Of a stretch of 64,000 nucleotides of DNA, positions 1 to 8,962 are shown one piece after another (position 1 is the stretch's first letter; every line of letters starts with the position of its first letter). The DNA is from Symbioplanes lichenis. GTDB taxonomy: Bacteria > Actinomycetota > Actinomycetes > Mycobacteriales > Micromonosporaceae. The stretch covers positions 124,001-188,000 of the forward strand of contig NZ_JAUZQD010000008.1 of NCBI RefSeq assembly GCF_030709675.1. The letters are read 5' to 3'. The notes beneath the pieces are model-generated. The model worked only from the letters and a program-made list of their open reading frames with translations. It ran no database searches and was not told the DNA's origin. The translations under genes and the position numbers were made by a program.

Positions 1-59
1 AGCAGGGTCACCGCCAGGGTGAGCGCGGCGAGCAGGGCGGCCTTGCGGGTGGACGTCAT
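1..59 (-). CDS. N-terminus of an exported or membrane protein (partial)
   Basis: An ATG on the minus strand at 59-57 opens a frame that runs off the window edge. The visible 20 residues start MTSTRKAALLAALTLAV, a short basic stretch followed by a hydrophobic run, as in a signal peptide or first membrane segment. The gene is divergent from the TetR regulator at 127-687, with palindromic sites between them. By the usual logic of such pairs it may be an efflux transporter or exported protein controlled by that regulator. The visible part is too short to name a family. Confidence 0.5.
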   Translation of the reverse strand, partial: MTSTRKAALLAALTLAVTL

Positions 60-72
60 GCTCCGAACGCTA

Positions 73-119
73 CCGACCATCTGGTCGGCAGAGCAAACCA
101 TATGGTCGGTTAGTAGAAT
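73..119. promoter_or_regulatory. Twin palindromic TetR-type operator and -10 box
   Basis: Two palindromes share the half-site TGGTCGG. The first is CCGACCA-TC-TGGTCGG (73-88) and the second has the core ACCATATGGT (97-106) running into TGGTCGGT. Their centres are about 21 bp apart, or two helical turns. A TAGAAT -10 box follows at 114-119, seven bases before the regulator ATG at 127, so that transcript is probably leaderless. Binding here would block both divergent genes, the usual autoregulated TetR layout. Confidence 0.7.
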
Positions 120-126
120 CACCACG

Positions 127-687
127 ATGAAGGAGCGGGACACGGCACGGACGCGGCGGATCGTGCTGGACGCTGCGGCGCGGGTGGTCGGGCGGCAGGG
201 CTCCGGGGCCAGCGTGGACGCGATCGCCCGGGCGGCGGGCGTCTCCAAGGGCGGCCTGCTGCACCACTTCAAGTCCCGCGACCAGCTGCTGCTGGCGCTG
301 GCCGAGGACCTGGTCGAGCAGTGGACGGCCGCGGTCCGGGCCAAGGTCGATCCGCGGGACCACGGCCGGGGCCGGCTGGTCCGGGCCTACGTGAACGCCC
401 TCTTCGACGAGACGCTCGGGGAGACGGGCGTGCCCGAGCACGTCACGCTGTACGCGACGCTGGCCGGAGTGCCCGGAGTGGCCGAGCTGCTGCGCCGCGA
501 CAAGGAGCGGTGGCGCGAGGCGTTCGAGGCCGACGGGCTGGATCCCGACCGGGTGCTGCTCGTCGTGCGGGCGGCGGACGGCGCGGCGGTGGCGAGCCTG
601 TACGAGGGCGGCGCCGACCCCGGTGAGATCGAGCACACCCGGCGCCTCCTCCTGGCCCTCACCGAGGCCGACGGACCGCCGACCTGA
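127..687 (+). CDS. TetR/AcrR family transcriptional regulator
   Basis: This is a 186-aa protein with the TetR N-terminal helix-turn-helix at about residues 10-55, including VDAIARAAGVSKGGLLHHF, followed by a helical ligand-binding region. The ATG at 127 was chosen over upstream in-frame starts because it lies seven bases after a TAGAAT -10 box and because upstream starts would cross the operator palindromes. No Shine-Dalgarno is visible, which fits a leaderless mRNA. It probably represses itself and the divergent gene that leaves the window at base 1. The ligand cannot be predicted. Confidence 0.85.
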   Translation: MKERDTARTRRIVLDAAARVVGRQGSGASVDAIARAAGVSKGGLLHHFKSRDQLLLALAEDLVEQWTAAVRAKVDPRDHGRGRLVRAYVNALFDETLGETGVPEHVTLYATLAGVPGVAELLRRDKERWREAFEADGLDPDRVLLVVRAADGAAVASLYEGGADPGEIEHTRRLLLALTEADGPPT

Positions 688-814
688 CCACCGCCCCGCC
701 GCGAAAGGCCGAGAAGCCCGCCGCGACGGACAAGCCGGGGGGAAGGGGGTCGAAGCGAACCGGCGCCACCCCGAGGAGGGATGACGCCGGCGAAAGGGAG
801 AAAAGAGAGAACCG

Positions 815-3295
815 TCAGCGTGCCGAGCGGTTGGCCAGCAGCCGGCGCGGGCTGAAGCGGATCGCCGAGTCGCGCATCCGGCTCAGCGCGCCCATCCACC
901 GGGACGACGTGTCGCCCACAGCGAGCCGCCAGCGGAGCATCACCGACGGCGGCAGGAGCACGGCCCGCAGGCGGGTGCGCTTGTCGGACGTCTCGGCGAG
1001 GCCCTTGCGGACCATGGTGAGCGCCTCGGTGAGGCCGTCGCCGCGCAGCGGGCTGCGGGCATAGCGCGCGCGTTCCTCGGCGCTGCCCAGCAGGACGGCG
1101 GCGTCGGCGGCCGGGGTGGCCTTGAGCTCGGCCTCGCGGATGAGGCGCTGGGCCGTGTGCCGGGGCGTCTCGGTCGGGTCGACCGTCACCTGGTAGTCGA
1201 GCATGGTGTCGACCAGCTCGTCCCAGGCCGCGTGGGCGTCCGCGCGGGCCCGGACCGACTCGGTGGTGACGGTGACGGCCGGCGCGCCGCCCGGTGGGGC
1301 GCCGCCCGGGCTCGCCGCGGCCGCGGTGACCGTGACCGGCTCGGTGGCGGCGTGGCGCCGGCGCCGGACGAGGACCCGGCGCAGGGCCGGGACCAGCAGC
1401 AACGCGATGAGCAGGGCCGCGACGGCCACCGCGATCAGGGCGCCGGTCGGGAAGCCGGAGCCGGTCGTGGTCGAGGTGGTGCCGGCGAGGCCCGCATCTT
1501 GGTCACGGTCGGGGCGGTCGGCCGCACCGGCGGCGGCGGAGCTGGTCGCGCCCGGGGCGGCGGTGGCCGAGGCGCTGGCCGTCGGCTCCTCGACGCGGTC
1601 GTTGTCCGGGGCCCAGGCCGAGCGGGTCGAGCCGACCACGTCGGCGGCCGGGGTGGCGTCGAACGGGATCCAGCCGAAGCCGTCGAAGTAGACCTCGGTC
1701 CAGGCGTGCGCGTTGCGGTTGGTCAGGACGTACGCGTCGCCGTCCTTGGTGCCGCGGGTGAAGCCGAACGCCACCCGGGCCGGGATGCCGGCCTCGCGGA
1801 CCATCCACGCGAGCGCCGCCGCGTATTGCTGGCAGTAGCCGGCCTTGTTGTCGAGGAAGGACGAGATCGCCGAGGCACCGTCCACGTCGGGCGCCTGCAG
1901 GCTGTACGTGAACCCGTTGTCCTTGGAGAAGTACTCGTACAGCGCGAGCACCTTGTCGTACTCGGTGTCCTGGCCCCGGGTGAGCCGCCTGACCAGGTCC
2001 TCGACCTTGGGGTCCTCGGGCGTCGAGGCGAGCTGCTGCACCCGGGAGTCCTCGCGGGGCAGCTGCTCCGCCCGGCGCAGCTGGGCCGGCGTGTACTTGG
2101 CCCGGACGTAGTCGAACGAGTACTTCTGGCCGCGGGTGGTCGTGCGGTTGGAGTAGACGACGCCGGCGCTCGGGTCGTAGGACCAGGGGCCGTCGAGGCC
2201 GTCCAGGTCGACCGGGCTCGAGTAGACCGGGGCGAGCGCCTGCGCGAAGTCGTTCGTGATCTCGACGTCGGCGCGGTAGGACTCGTAGTCGCCGCCGTTG
2301 CTGCCCTGGTCGTCGCGCGGGTCGGTCAGCGCGCCGCGGGAGATCGGCTGCCCGGTCGGCGTCCGGTTGCTGAAGCCGCCCTCGGTCAGCACGTCGGCGA
2401 TGCCGAAGCGCAGGTAGAACGGGTCGGGCTCGGAGGTGCGCACCTTGACGTAGTCGGTGACCGCCGTGGTCTTGAGGAAGCCGCTGAGCGACGCGACGAG
2501 GTTGATGCGCCCGTTGCCGCCGCTGCCCGTGCCGTTGCCGCCCGGGCCGGTGCCCACCTGGGTGAGCCGGTTGAGCAGGCCGGTGTCGAGGCCCGGCACG
2601 ATGAGCGGGAGCAGCACGGCGACCGCGACGCCGGCGACCGCGAGCCGGCGGCCCGCCGCGGCCAGGGGCGACGGCTCCCAGACGTCCACGTCGCGCCCGT
2701 CGCCGGTGAAGCGCCGGCCGAAGCGGCGCACCCGGTCGACATTGTCGGCGACGAGCAGCCACAGGAAGCCGGTGGCGCCGACGATGAAGGGGACCACCGG
2801 CACGCTGTCGACATAGACGGCGACGGGCACCGAATAGATCGCGAGCATGGGCAGACCGGCCAGCGCCGGGCGCCGCGCGACCACGGTCAGCAGGTCGACC
2901 ACCACGGCCACCCCGCCGATGCCGAGCGTGGAGAGGAAGAGCAGGCCCTCCCGGTCGGGGACCGGCACGCCGTACGACCGGGTGTCGTTGCCCGCCTCGG
3001 TGAACAGCTCGCCGAAGTGCGCGAAGGTGCCGGGGCCGGGGATCAGCGCGAGCAACTCCTCGCCGCTGGGGAACATCCAGGTCAGCGTGAGCAGCAGCAC
3101 CGCGACCATGCCGGCGGCCTGGGCCCACACCGGGAAGCGGAGGGTACGCGCGAGCACCGCCGCCCCGGCCACGAGACCCACCGCGAGCATGGCCTGCAGC
3201 AGCCACGTCCAGGTGTCGAAGATCGCGTACAGCGGAGCGGCCGACAGCAGCGTCGCCGCCGCGGCCACCAGGCCCAGTCGTCGCCGGCCCGTCAC
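815..3295 (-). CDS. Transglutaminase-like membrane protein (DUF3488/DUF4129 type)
   Basis: This 826-aa membrane protein has several N-terminal transmembrane segments, an extracytoplasmic papain-like transglutaminase core, one more membrane segment (about GALIAVAVAALLIALLLVP) and a cytoplasmic C-terminal domain. The catalytic triad is readable: Cys488 in GYCQQYAA, His530 in NAHAWTEVYF and Asp546 in WIPFDATP. The GTG at 3295 is chosen because GGAG lies about seven bases upstream; a longer frame would overlap the preceding gene. It is the last gene of a MoxR-DUF58-transglutaminase operon, a recurrent bacterial trio. The substrate is unknown, though a role in envelope protein processing or crosslinking is commonly proposed. 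Confidence 0.85.
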   Translation of the reverse strand: MTGRRRLGLVAAAATLLSAAPLYAIFDTWTWLLQAMLAVGLVAGAAVLARTLRFPVWAQAAGMVAVLLLTLTWMFPSGEELLALIPGPGTFAHFGELFTEAGNDTRSYGVPVPDREGLLFLSTLGIGGVAVVVDLLTVVARRPALAGLPMLAIYSVPVAVYVDSVPVVPFIVGATGFLWLLVADNVDRVRRFGRRFTGDGRDVDVWEPSPLAAAGRRLAVAGVAVAVLLPLIVPGLDTGLLNRLTQVGTGPGGNGTGSGGNGRINLVASLSGFLKTTAVTDYVKVRTSEPDPFYLRFGIADVLTEGGFSNRTPTGQPISRGALTDPRDDQGSNGGDYESYRADVEITNDFAQALAPVYSSPVDLDGLDGPWSYDPSAGVVYSNRTTTRGQKYSFDYVRAKYTPAQLRRAEQLPREDSRVQQLASTPEDPKVEDLVRRLTRGQDTEYDKVLALYEYFSKDNGFTYSLQAPDVDGASAISSFLDNKAGYCQQYAAALAWMVREAGIPARVAFGFTRGTKDGDAYVLTNRNAHAWTEVYFDGFGWIPFDATPAADVVGSTRSAWAPDNDRVEEPTASASATAAPGATSSAAAGAADRPDRDQDAGLAGTTSTTTGSGFPTGALIAVAVAALLIALLLVPALRRVLVRRRRHAATEPVTVTAAAASPGGAPPGGAPAVTVTTESVRARADAHAAWDELVDTMLDYQVTVDPTETPRHTAQRLIREAELKATPAADAAVLLGSAEERARYARSPLRGDGLTEALTMVRKGLAETSDKRTRLRAVLLPPSVMLRWRLAVGDTSSRWMGALSRMRDSAIRFSPRRLLANRSAR

Positions 3296-3311
3296 AGTGT
3301 CACTCCTGTCA

Positions 3312-4604
3312 TCACATGCCCGCCACGGTCTCGGCCATCGCCGCGCGGTAGGCGAACCCCTGCGAGCCACGCCCCGCGGACGGCCAGAGCGCCGCGAGCG
3401 AGTCGCCGTGCTTCACCGGCAGCGCCCGCCAGCCGCTGCGGACCAGCGCGAGCTGCGTGGTCGCCGCCTGCCGGTCGGCCTCCTGCCGGTCGGGGCCGGT
3501 CATCGTCGTCCAGGTGGAGCTGTCGATCGCGAACCCGAGGCAGGTCGCGCCGTTGCTGCGCAGCCCGGTGAGCACCTCGGCCTCGGCCACGGTGAGCGCG
3601 CCGAAGAGCCCGATCACCAGCCCGCCGTCCGAGCGCCGGCGGACCGCCTCGACGAGCGTGGAGACGTCGCCGGCCTGGGTCAGCTTGACGTCGGCGAGGG
3701 TGTCGAGGATCGCGCCCTCGCCGCCCGCCTCGACGGCGTCGAGATCGATGCCCGTGCCCGTCACCAGGCGCAGCTTGTAACCCGCGGCCCGCAGGTGGAC
3801 CGCGATGCTGGCCGCCGCGGACACCGCCCACTCGAAGCTGGCGGTGGGACCCTCGCCGCGGTGCGCGTACAGCCGGGTGTCGAGCACCACCGTGGCGCGC
3901 GACTCCCAGGGCTGCTCCTCGCGGCGGACCATGAGCTCGCCCGTGCGGGCCGTGGACCGCCAGTGCACCCGGCGCAGGTCGTCACCGCGACGGTACTCCC
4001 GGGTGGCGGCGTCGTCCTCGCCGTGCACGGCCACCGAGCGGGCGCGGCTCTCGCCCGTACCCGCGTATTCACCGGCCAGACGCACGGCCGGCAGCGCCAC
4101 GACCTGCGGAATCACGGTCAGCTTGTCGACGCTGGGGAACGAGCGGGTCAGCTCGCACAGCCCGAAGGGGTCGGTGAGCCGGATCACCAGCGGGCCGACG
4201 GGATAGCGGCCCCGCACGTCGGCCCGGACCGTGTAGGCCACCGAGCTGGCCATGTGGGCGCCGAGCCGCTCCAGCACGACGCGGGGCCGGGAGCCGAGGG
4301 CGTACGGAAGCCTGTCCTCCAGCAGCAGCGTGCCGGTGGGCAGGCGGGACAGATTCTGCAGGCGCAGCACGACCCGCGCGCTGGAGCCGACCGGGGCGCG
4401 GCCGGGCTCGAGCGACCGGGTGCAGGCCAGCTTGTAACGGCTGCGCCCGACATAGGCCGCGGCCAGCAGCGGGAGGGCGGCCAGCAGCACCGCGACCCGC
4501 AGCAGGTCCTTCTCGCCCAGGATCATGGCGGAGATCCCGGCCGCCACGGCCGCGGCCAGGAAGGACCGGCCCCGCGTCGTCAGCCCGCGCAGCGCCTCGC
4601 GCAT
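3312..4604 (-). CDS. DUF58 domain protein
   Basis: This 430-aa protein has two N-terminal membrane segments (roughly residues 13-30 and 36-52), a beta-rich middle and a C-terminal DUF58/vWA-like domain with the family signature REYRRGDDLRRVHWRSTAR followed by GELMVRREE. DUF58 proteins pair with MoxR AAA+ ATPases and are thought to act as their membrane-anchored partners. Its ATG shares one base with the MoxR stop codon (TGATG), so translation is probably coupled. Only 16 bases separate its stop from the transglutaminase GTG. Confidence 0.88.
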   Translation of the reverse strand: MREALRGLTTRGRSFLAAAVAAGISAMILGEKDLLRVAVLLAALPLLAAAYVGRSRYKLACTRSLEPGRAPVGSSARVVLRLQNLSRLPTGTLLLEDRLPYALGSRPRVVLERLGAHMASSVAYTVRADVRGRYPVGPLVIRLTDPFGLCELTRSFPSVDKLTVIPQVVALPAVRLAGEYAGTGESRARSVAVHGEDDAATREYRRGDDLRRVHWRSTARTGELMVRREEQPWESRATVVLDTRLYAHRGEGPTASFEWAVSAAASIAVHLRAAGYKLRLVTGTGIDLDAVEAGGEGAILDTLADVKLTQAGDVSTLVEAVRRRSDGGLVIGLFGALTVAEAEVLTGLRSNGATCLGFAIDSSTWTTMTGPDRQEADRQAATTQLALVRSGWRALPVKHGDSLAALWPSAGRGSQGFAYRAAMAETVAGM

Positions 4605-5650
4605 CAGCGACCCCGGGACTCGTAGAGGCCGCCGTCGCCCTGGGCCCGGGTGTCGTACGGCGAGCGGTTGCGGTCGTGCGGCAGCGGGAGCCGGTGCACG
4701 ATCTCGGCCACGATGGTGTCCGTGGTGCGCCGGTTGAGCTGGGCGTCCGCGGTCGGGATGATGCGGTGGGCCAGGACCGGCACGGCGAGGGCCTGCAGGT
4801 CGTCGGGCAGCACGTAGTCGCGGCCCTCGAGGGCCGCGACCGCCTTGGCCGTGCGGAGCAGCTGCAGCGTCGAGCGGGGCGACGCGCCGAGGCGGATCTC
4901 CGGGGCCTCGCGGGTCGCGGTGACCAGCGCGATCGCGTATTGCTGGACGGCGTCGGCGGCGTGCACGTCACGGACCGTGGCGATCAGCCGGCGGATCAGC
5001 GCGGCGTCGGCGACCGGGCGCAGCGAGTCGAGCGGGTTGACCGCGGCGCGCCCGCTCAGCATGGCCAGCTCGGCCCGCGGGTCGGGATAGCCCATGGCGA
5101 TCCGGGCGGTGAACCGGTCGCGCTGCGCCTCGGGCAGCGGATAGGTCCCCTCCATCTCGATGGGGTTCTGGGTGGCGATGACCATGAAGGGCGACTGCAG
5201 CTCGTAGGTCGTGCCGTCGACCGTGACCTGCCGCTCCTCCATGCACTCGAGCAGGGCGGACTGGGTCTTGGGGGAGGCGCGGTTGATCTCGTCGCCCACG
5301 ACCAGGTTGGCGAAGACGGCGCCCGGCTTGAACTCGAAGTCGCGCGTCTCCTGGTTGTAGACGCTGACGCCGGTCACGTCGCTGGGCAGCAGGTCGGGGG
5401 TGAACTGGATGCGGCGCACCGAGCAGTCGATCGAGCGCGCGAGGGCCTTGGCGAGCATCGTCTTGCCGACGCCGGGCACGTCCTCGATGAGCAGGTGCCC
5501 CTCGGCCAGCAGCACGGCGAGCGCCAGCCGGACGGTCGCGCCCTTGCCCTCGATGACCTGCTCGATGTTGGCGATGATCGCGTCGCTGGCGCTGCGGAAC
5601 TGGTCGTTCGTCAGCGGTCCGCCGGGCGCGTCCCAGGTGGGCGTTGTCAC
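4604..5650 (-). CDS. MoxR family AAA+ ATPase
   Basis: This is a 348-aa AAA+ ATPase of the MoxR class. It shows a Walker A motif GVGKT near residues 60-64, a Walker B-type VGDEINR, the sensor region TQNPIEMEGTYPLPEAQ and a C-terminal lid. MoxR proteins act as chaperone-like remodelers of partner proteins. The GTG start at 5650 follows a strong GGAGGA site at normal distance. It is the first gene of the operon, and the 270-bp gap to the divergent metalloprotease holds both promoters. Confidence 0.92.
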   Translation of the reverse strand: MTTPTWDAPGGPLTNDQFRSASDAIIANIEQVIEGKGATVRLALAVLLAEGHLLIEDVPGVGKTMLAKALARSIDCSVRRIQFTPDLLPSDVTGVSVYNQETRDFEFKPGAVFANLVVGDEINRASPKTQSALLECMEERQVTVDGTTYELQSPFMVIATQNPIEMEGTYPLPEAQRDRFTARIAMGYPDPRAELAMLSGRAAVNPLDSLRPVADAALIRRLIATVRDVHAADAVQQYAIALVTATREAPEIRLGASPRSTLQLLRTAKAVAALEGRDYVLPDDLQALAVPVLAHRIIPTADAQLNRRTTDTIVAEIVHRLPLPHDRNRSPYDTRAQGDGGLYESRGR

Positions 5651-5920
5651 GGGCCTCCTCCATGTCGTTCAGGCCCCTTTCTAGGCGACGCCGCCGAAAG
5701 GAAACCGAAGGGCGCTCGCCGCCCGTCCTGACAGGTTAGCCCGGTCACAGCAACTCGCCGAGGGGGCTGCCCAGCGGAGATGCGTTTAGTAGTCAATCGG
5801 TCACGGATACCGCTTCGATAACGAACCGCCCATTTATTGATTTCCCTGTCTCCATGTGAATCGATCAAGGGCATCGACGGGCGCGAGCCCGTTCAGCCGT
5901 GGCCACATGGAGGGCCGTAC

Positions 5921-8815
5921 ATGAGATTCACCACTGGATGGGCCGCCGGCGCGAGCGTCGTGCTGCTGGCCGGGCTCCTGCCCACCGCCGCGCAGGCCGC
6001 CCCCAGCCCCGCGCCCGCTGTCGAACCGGCGGCGCCCGGGGAGCTGCACGCCGGGAACTACGACTCGCGCACGGCCATCAATGCCGGCAAGGGCGATCTC
6101 GGCACGACCGAGTCGGCGAAGCGCGTCAAGGCGGCCGAGCAGGCGGGCAGCGGCGCCCGCAAGCTGCGGGACTCGCTGGGCGTGCAGGGCGTGGTCGACA
6201 TCGACCGCGCCACCGGGACGCCGCGCCGCGTCGCGCGGCTCGACGGCTTCCTCACCGGCCCCAGCCGCAAGAAGCCCGAGAGGATCGCCCGCGACTACCT
6301 CAAGGCGCACACCGACGTCTTCGGCCTGAGCGCCGCCGCGGTGAACGCCCTGACGCTGCGCCAGGACTACGTCGACATCGCCGGCACCCACCACCTGAGC
6401 TTCCAGCAGACGGTGGACGGCGTCGCGGTCTTCGGCAACGGCATCAAGGCGCACGTGGCCAAGGACGGCCGGTTGGTGCAGGTCGACGGCTCGCCGATCG
6501 CGGCCCTGCCCACCAGCGCGGGCACCGCCGGCATCACGGCGGAGAAGGCGCGCGCCGCCGCGGTCAAGGACGTCCGGGGCAACTCGACGGCCCAGGTCAC
6601 CAAGCGGGCGGCCGACAAGGTCAGGACCACGACCTTCGCCGACAACGGTACGGCCAAGCTGGTCCTGTTCCAGACGAAGACCGGCCCGCAGCTCGCCTGG
6701 CAGGTCATCGCCGTCGACGAGGGTTACGTCTCCGTCGTGGCCGCCAGGACCGGCGACGTCCTCTACCGGCAGAGCACGGTGGCCGAGCACAGCGACAGCC
6801 CGACCGGCCTGGTCTGGGACTACTACCCGGGTGCGGCGGTCGGCGGCAAGCAGAAGAAGACCGACCTGAGCAAGTGGCTGCCGAAGAACAGCACCACGCT
6901 CAGCGGCACCACCGCGCACGTCTACGCGGACCTCGACGACGACAACACCGCCAACGCGGGCGAAGAGGTGCCGTCGACGGGCAAGGGGAGCTTCAACTAC
7001 CCCTTCACCGACTTCACGGCGACCGCCGGCGGCCTGTGCTCCGCGCAGTACCAGTGCTCGTGGGACCCGGCGACGCCGTACTCGTGGCAGAAGAACCTGG
7101 GTCAGAACGCGACCCAGATCTTCTACTACATCAGCAACTTCCACGACCACCTCAAGGCCGGGCCGATCGGCTTCACCCGGGCGGCCGGCAACTTCGAGGC
7201 GGCCGGCGGCGACGCCGTGCAGGCCCAGGCGCTCGACGGCGCGAACACCATGAACGGCCTGCCGGACCCGGACCACACCGACAACGCCAACATGAACACG
7301 CCGCCGGACGGCATCGCGCCGATCATGCAGATGTACCTGTGGCCGGACCCGAGCACGCCGGGCGACCCCTTCCTCGCCGGCAACTCCGGTGACGAGGCGG
7401 ACATCATCTACCACGAGTACACGCACGGCCTGAGCAACCGGCTCGTGGTCGACGCGGACGGGGTCTCGACCCTCAACTCGCACCAGTCCGGCTCGATGGG
7501 CGAGGCGTGGAGCGACTTCTACGCGCTCGACTACCTGGTGAGCCGGGGCATCGACAAGGACACCAAGGCCGACGGCGACGTCAAGGTCGGCGAGTACATC
7601 ACCGGCGGCGACACCATCCGGTACGAGGCCATCGACTGCCCGGTCGGCAGCACGGCGGCCGCGTGTGTGGGCGGGGCGGCGAGCGGTGCCGGCGGGTTCA
7701 CGTACGGGGATCTGGGCAAGATCTCCACCCGCGGCGCCGAGGTGCACGCCGACGGCGAGATCTGGGTGCAGACCCTCTGGGACCTGCGCAAGGCGCTCGG
7801 CAGCAGCAAGACCCTCGCCCTGGTGACGCGGGCGATGGAGCTGTCCCCGGCGGACCCGTCTTTCCTGGACCAGCGCAACTCGATCCTGACGGCGGACCGG
7901 GTGCTCAACGGCGGCCGCAACAGCGCGGCGATCTGGAAGGTCTTCGCCCAGCGGGGCATGGGCTTCTTCGCGGCCACGGTCGACGGCAGCGACGTCGAGC
8001 CGGTCGAGGACTTCTCCCTGCCTCCGGCGGCCAACGCGCCGCGCGGCACGCTGACCGGCACGGTCACCGACTCGGCCACCGGGGCCGGGGTCGCCGGCGT
8101 GACGGTCGGCTTCGGCGGGCACGACTCGGGCTTCGCCGGCAGCTACGTCGCCACCACGACGGCCGGCGGCAAGTACACGATCAGCAACATCATCCAGGGC
8201 ACCTACCCCAAGGTGTACGCCAAGGGCGGCGGCTACGACGAGCAGGTCGCCACGGTCAAGGTCGGCAAGGCCGTCACGCGGAACTGGTCGGTGCGCCGGG
8301 ACTGGGCGGCGTCGAGCGGCGGCGGCACGGTCACCGGCTTCAACGGCGTGGACGGCAACGCGTACGGCTGCGGCACCAACCAGATGATCGACCAGGGGCA
8401 GACCACCGGCTGGAGCTCCGACGGGGTCCGCCCCGGCGGCGGCACCACCACGGCGATCGAGCCGCGCTGGATGATCACGCGGCTCCCGGCGGCCGTGAAC
8501 GTCGCCGAGCTGTCGATCAACCCGTCGAACATCTGCGGTGACGACCCCAGCGCCGCGACGGGCGACTACCGGGTGGAGACCTCGGCCGACGGCAGCACCT
8601 GGGCCGTGGCCGCCGAAGGCCACTTCACGCCCGACCAGCTCCAGGCCACCACCGTGCCGCTCGCGGCCGGGACCGGCACCGGGGTGACGTTCATCCGCTA
8701 CACGATGCTGGGCACGCAGCTCGCGGACTACGGTCTCGACTGCTCGCTCGGCTACAGCGGCTGCTCGTGGATCGACTCGGCGGAGCTTTCCGTCTACGGC
8801 TCGCCCGCTTCCTGA
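5921..8815 (+). CDS. Secreted M36 (fungalysin-type) zinc metalloprotease
   Basis: This 964-aa preproprotein has a signal peptide of about 26 residues ending AAQA, an FTP-type propeptide (around KKPERIARDYLKAH and the following repeats) and an M36 catalytic domain. The zinc motif HEYTH is at residues 498-502 and the third-ligand glutamate lies in GEAWSDFYAL near residue 528. After the catalytic domain come a carboxypeptidase-regulatory-like repeat (GTLTGTVTDSATGAGVAGVTV) and a C-terminal beta-sandwich resembling a binding module. The ATG at 5921 follows GGAGGG (5909-5914); the frame extends upstream without a good ribosome site. A 12-bp stem terminator follows directly. It is likely an extracellular degradative protease. 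Confidence 0.93.
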   Translation: MRFTTGWAAGASVVLLAGLLPTAAQAAPSPAPAVEPAAPGELHAGNYDSRTAINAGKGDLGTTESAKRVKAAEQAGSGARKLRDSLGVQGVVDIDRATGTPRRVARLDGFLTGPSRKKPERIARDYLKAHTDVFGLSAAAVNALTLRQDYVDIAGTHHLSFQQTVDGVAVFGNGIKAHVAKDGRLVQVDGSPIAALPTSAGTAGITAEKARAAAVKDVRGNSTAQVTKRAADKVRTTTFADNGTAKLVLFQTKTGPQLAWQVIAVDEGYVSVVAARTGDVLYRQSTVAEHSDSPTGLVWDYYPGAAVGGKQKKTDLSKWLPKNSTTLSGTTAHVYADLDDDNTANAGEEVPSTGKGSFNYPFTDFTATAGGLCSAQYQCSWDPATPYSWQKNLGQNATQIFYYISNFHDHLKAGPIGFTRAAGNFEAAGGDAVQAQALDGANTMNGLPDPDHTDNANMNTPPDGIAPIMQMYLWPDPSTPGDPFLAGNSGDEADIIYHEYTHGLSNRLVVDADGVSTLNSHQSGSMGEAWSDFYALDYLVSRGIDKDTKADGDVKVGEYITGGDTIRYEAIDCPVGSTAAACVGGAASGAGGFTYGDLGKISTRGAEVHADGEIWVQTLWDLRKALGSSKTLALVTRAMELSPADPSFLDQRNSILTADRVLNGGRNSAAIWKVFAQRGMGFFAATVDGSDVEPVEDFSLPPAANAPRGTLTGTVTDSATGAGVAGVTVGFGGHDSGFAGSYVATTTAGGKYTISNIIQGTYPKVYAKGGGYDEQVATVKVGKAVTRNWSVRRDWAASSGGGTVTGFNGVDGNAYGCGTNQMIDQGQTTGWSSDGVRPGGGTTTAIEPRWMITRLPAAVNVAELSINPSNICGDDPSAATGDYRVETSADGSTWAVAAEGHFTPDQLQATTVPLAAGTGTGVTFIRYTMLGTQLADYGLDCSLGYSGCSWIDSAELSVYGSPAS

Positions 8816-8821
8816 GGCAGG

Positions 8822-8855
8822 AAGGCCCCGGCGGCATACCAGTCGCCGGGGCCTT
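8822..8855 (+). terminator. Intrinsic hairpin after the M36 protease
   Basis: A perfect 12-bp inverted repeat, AAGGCCCCGGCG (8822-8833) with CGCCGGGGCCTT (8844-8855), starts seven bases after the protease stop. There is no long T tract, as is common in high-GC actinomycetes. It separates the protease from the leuS leader promoter. Confidence 0.8.
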
Positions 8856-8878
8856 CGCGCGGGGAGTACTATCGCTCC

Positions 8879-8908
8879 ATGGCTTTCAGCTCGCTGCTTC
8901 TTAGCTAG
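8879..8908 (+). CDS. leuS leader peptide MAFSSLLLS
   Basis: This nine-codon ORF reads Met-Ala-Phe-Ser-Ser-Leu-Leu-Leu-Ser-stop. The three consecutive leucine codons are CTG CTT CTT (8894-8902); CTT is a scarce codon in such a GC-rich genome. The ATG sits six bases after a TACTAT -10 box and has no ribosome site, so the leader peptide itself appears to be read from a leaderless mRNA. It is followed by an intrinsic terminator and then by leucyl-tRNA synthetase, which gives it a clear sensing role. Confidence 0.75.
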   Translation: MAFSSLLLS

Positions 8909-8937
8909 CCGCGCGGTCGATCCCCGACCGGCGTGGC

Positions 8938-8962
8938 GCCCCCTCGTGAAGGGGGCTTTTTT
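8938..8962 (+). terminator. Attenuator terminator before leuS
   Basis: The stem GCCCCCT (8938-8944) and AGGGGGC (8950-8956) is perfect, with the loop CGTGA, and is followed by six T (8957-8962). It lies between the leucine leader peptide and the leuS coding region, so it can only be a regulated terminator. It is the only hairpin in the window with a clear uninterrupted T tract. Confidence 0.88.

Larger units (their letters stand above)
8867..8962 (+). promoter_or_regulatory. Leucine attenuator of leuS
   Basis: In order, the region holds a TACTAT -10 box (8867-8872), a leader ORF starting six bases later (8879), a hairpin just after its stop (GCCGCG CGGTCG, 8908-8919, with CGACCG and GCGTGGC, 8925-8937, with a one-base bulge) and a textbook intrinsic terminator. 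The leuS start lies beyond the terminator. The layout fits ribosome-mediated attenuation, in which stalling at Leu codons under low charged tRNA-Leu would disturb the first hairpin and favour readthrough. A competing pairing of CCCC (8922-8925) with the G run of the terminator (8951-8955) is possible, but I could not establish it as the antiterminator. Confidence 0.75.

Noticed and set aside
1157..3571. Very long plus-strand frame opposite the transglutaminase gene
   Set aside because: It is a shadow caused by high third-position GC; the translated product is a Gly/Arg/Val-rich string, while the minus strand encodes a complete enzyme with its catalytic triad.
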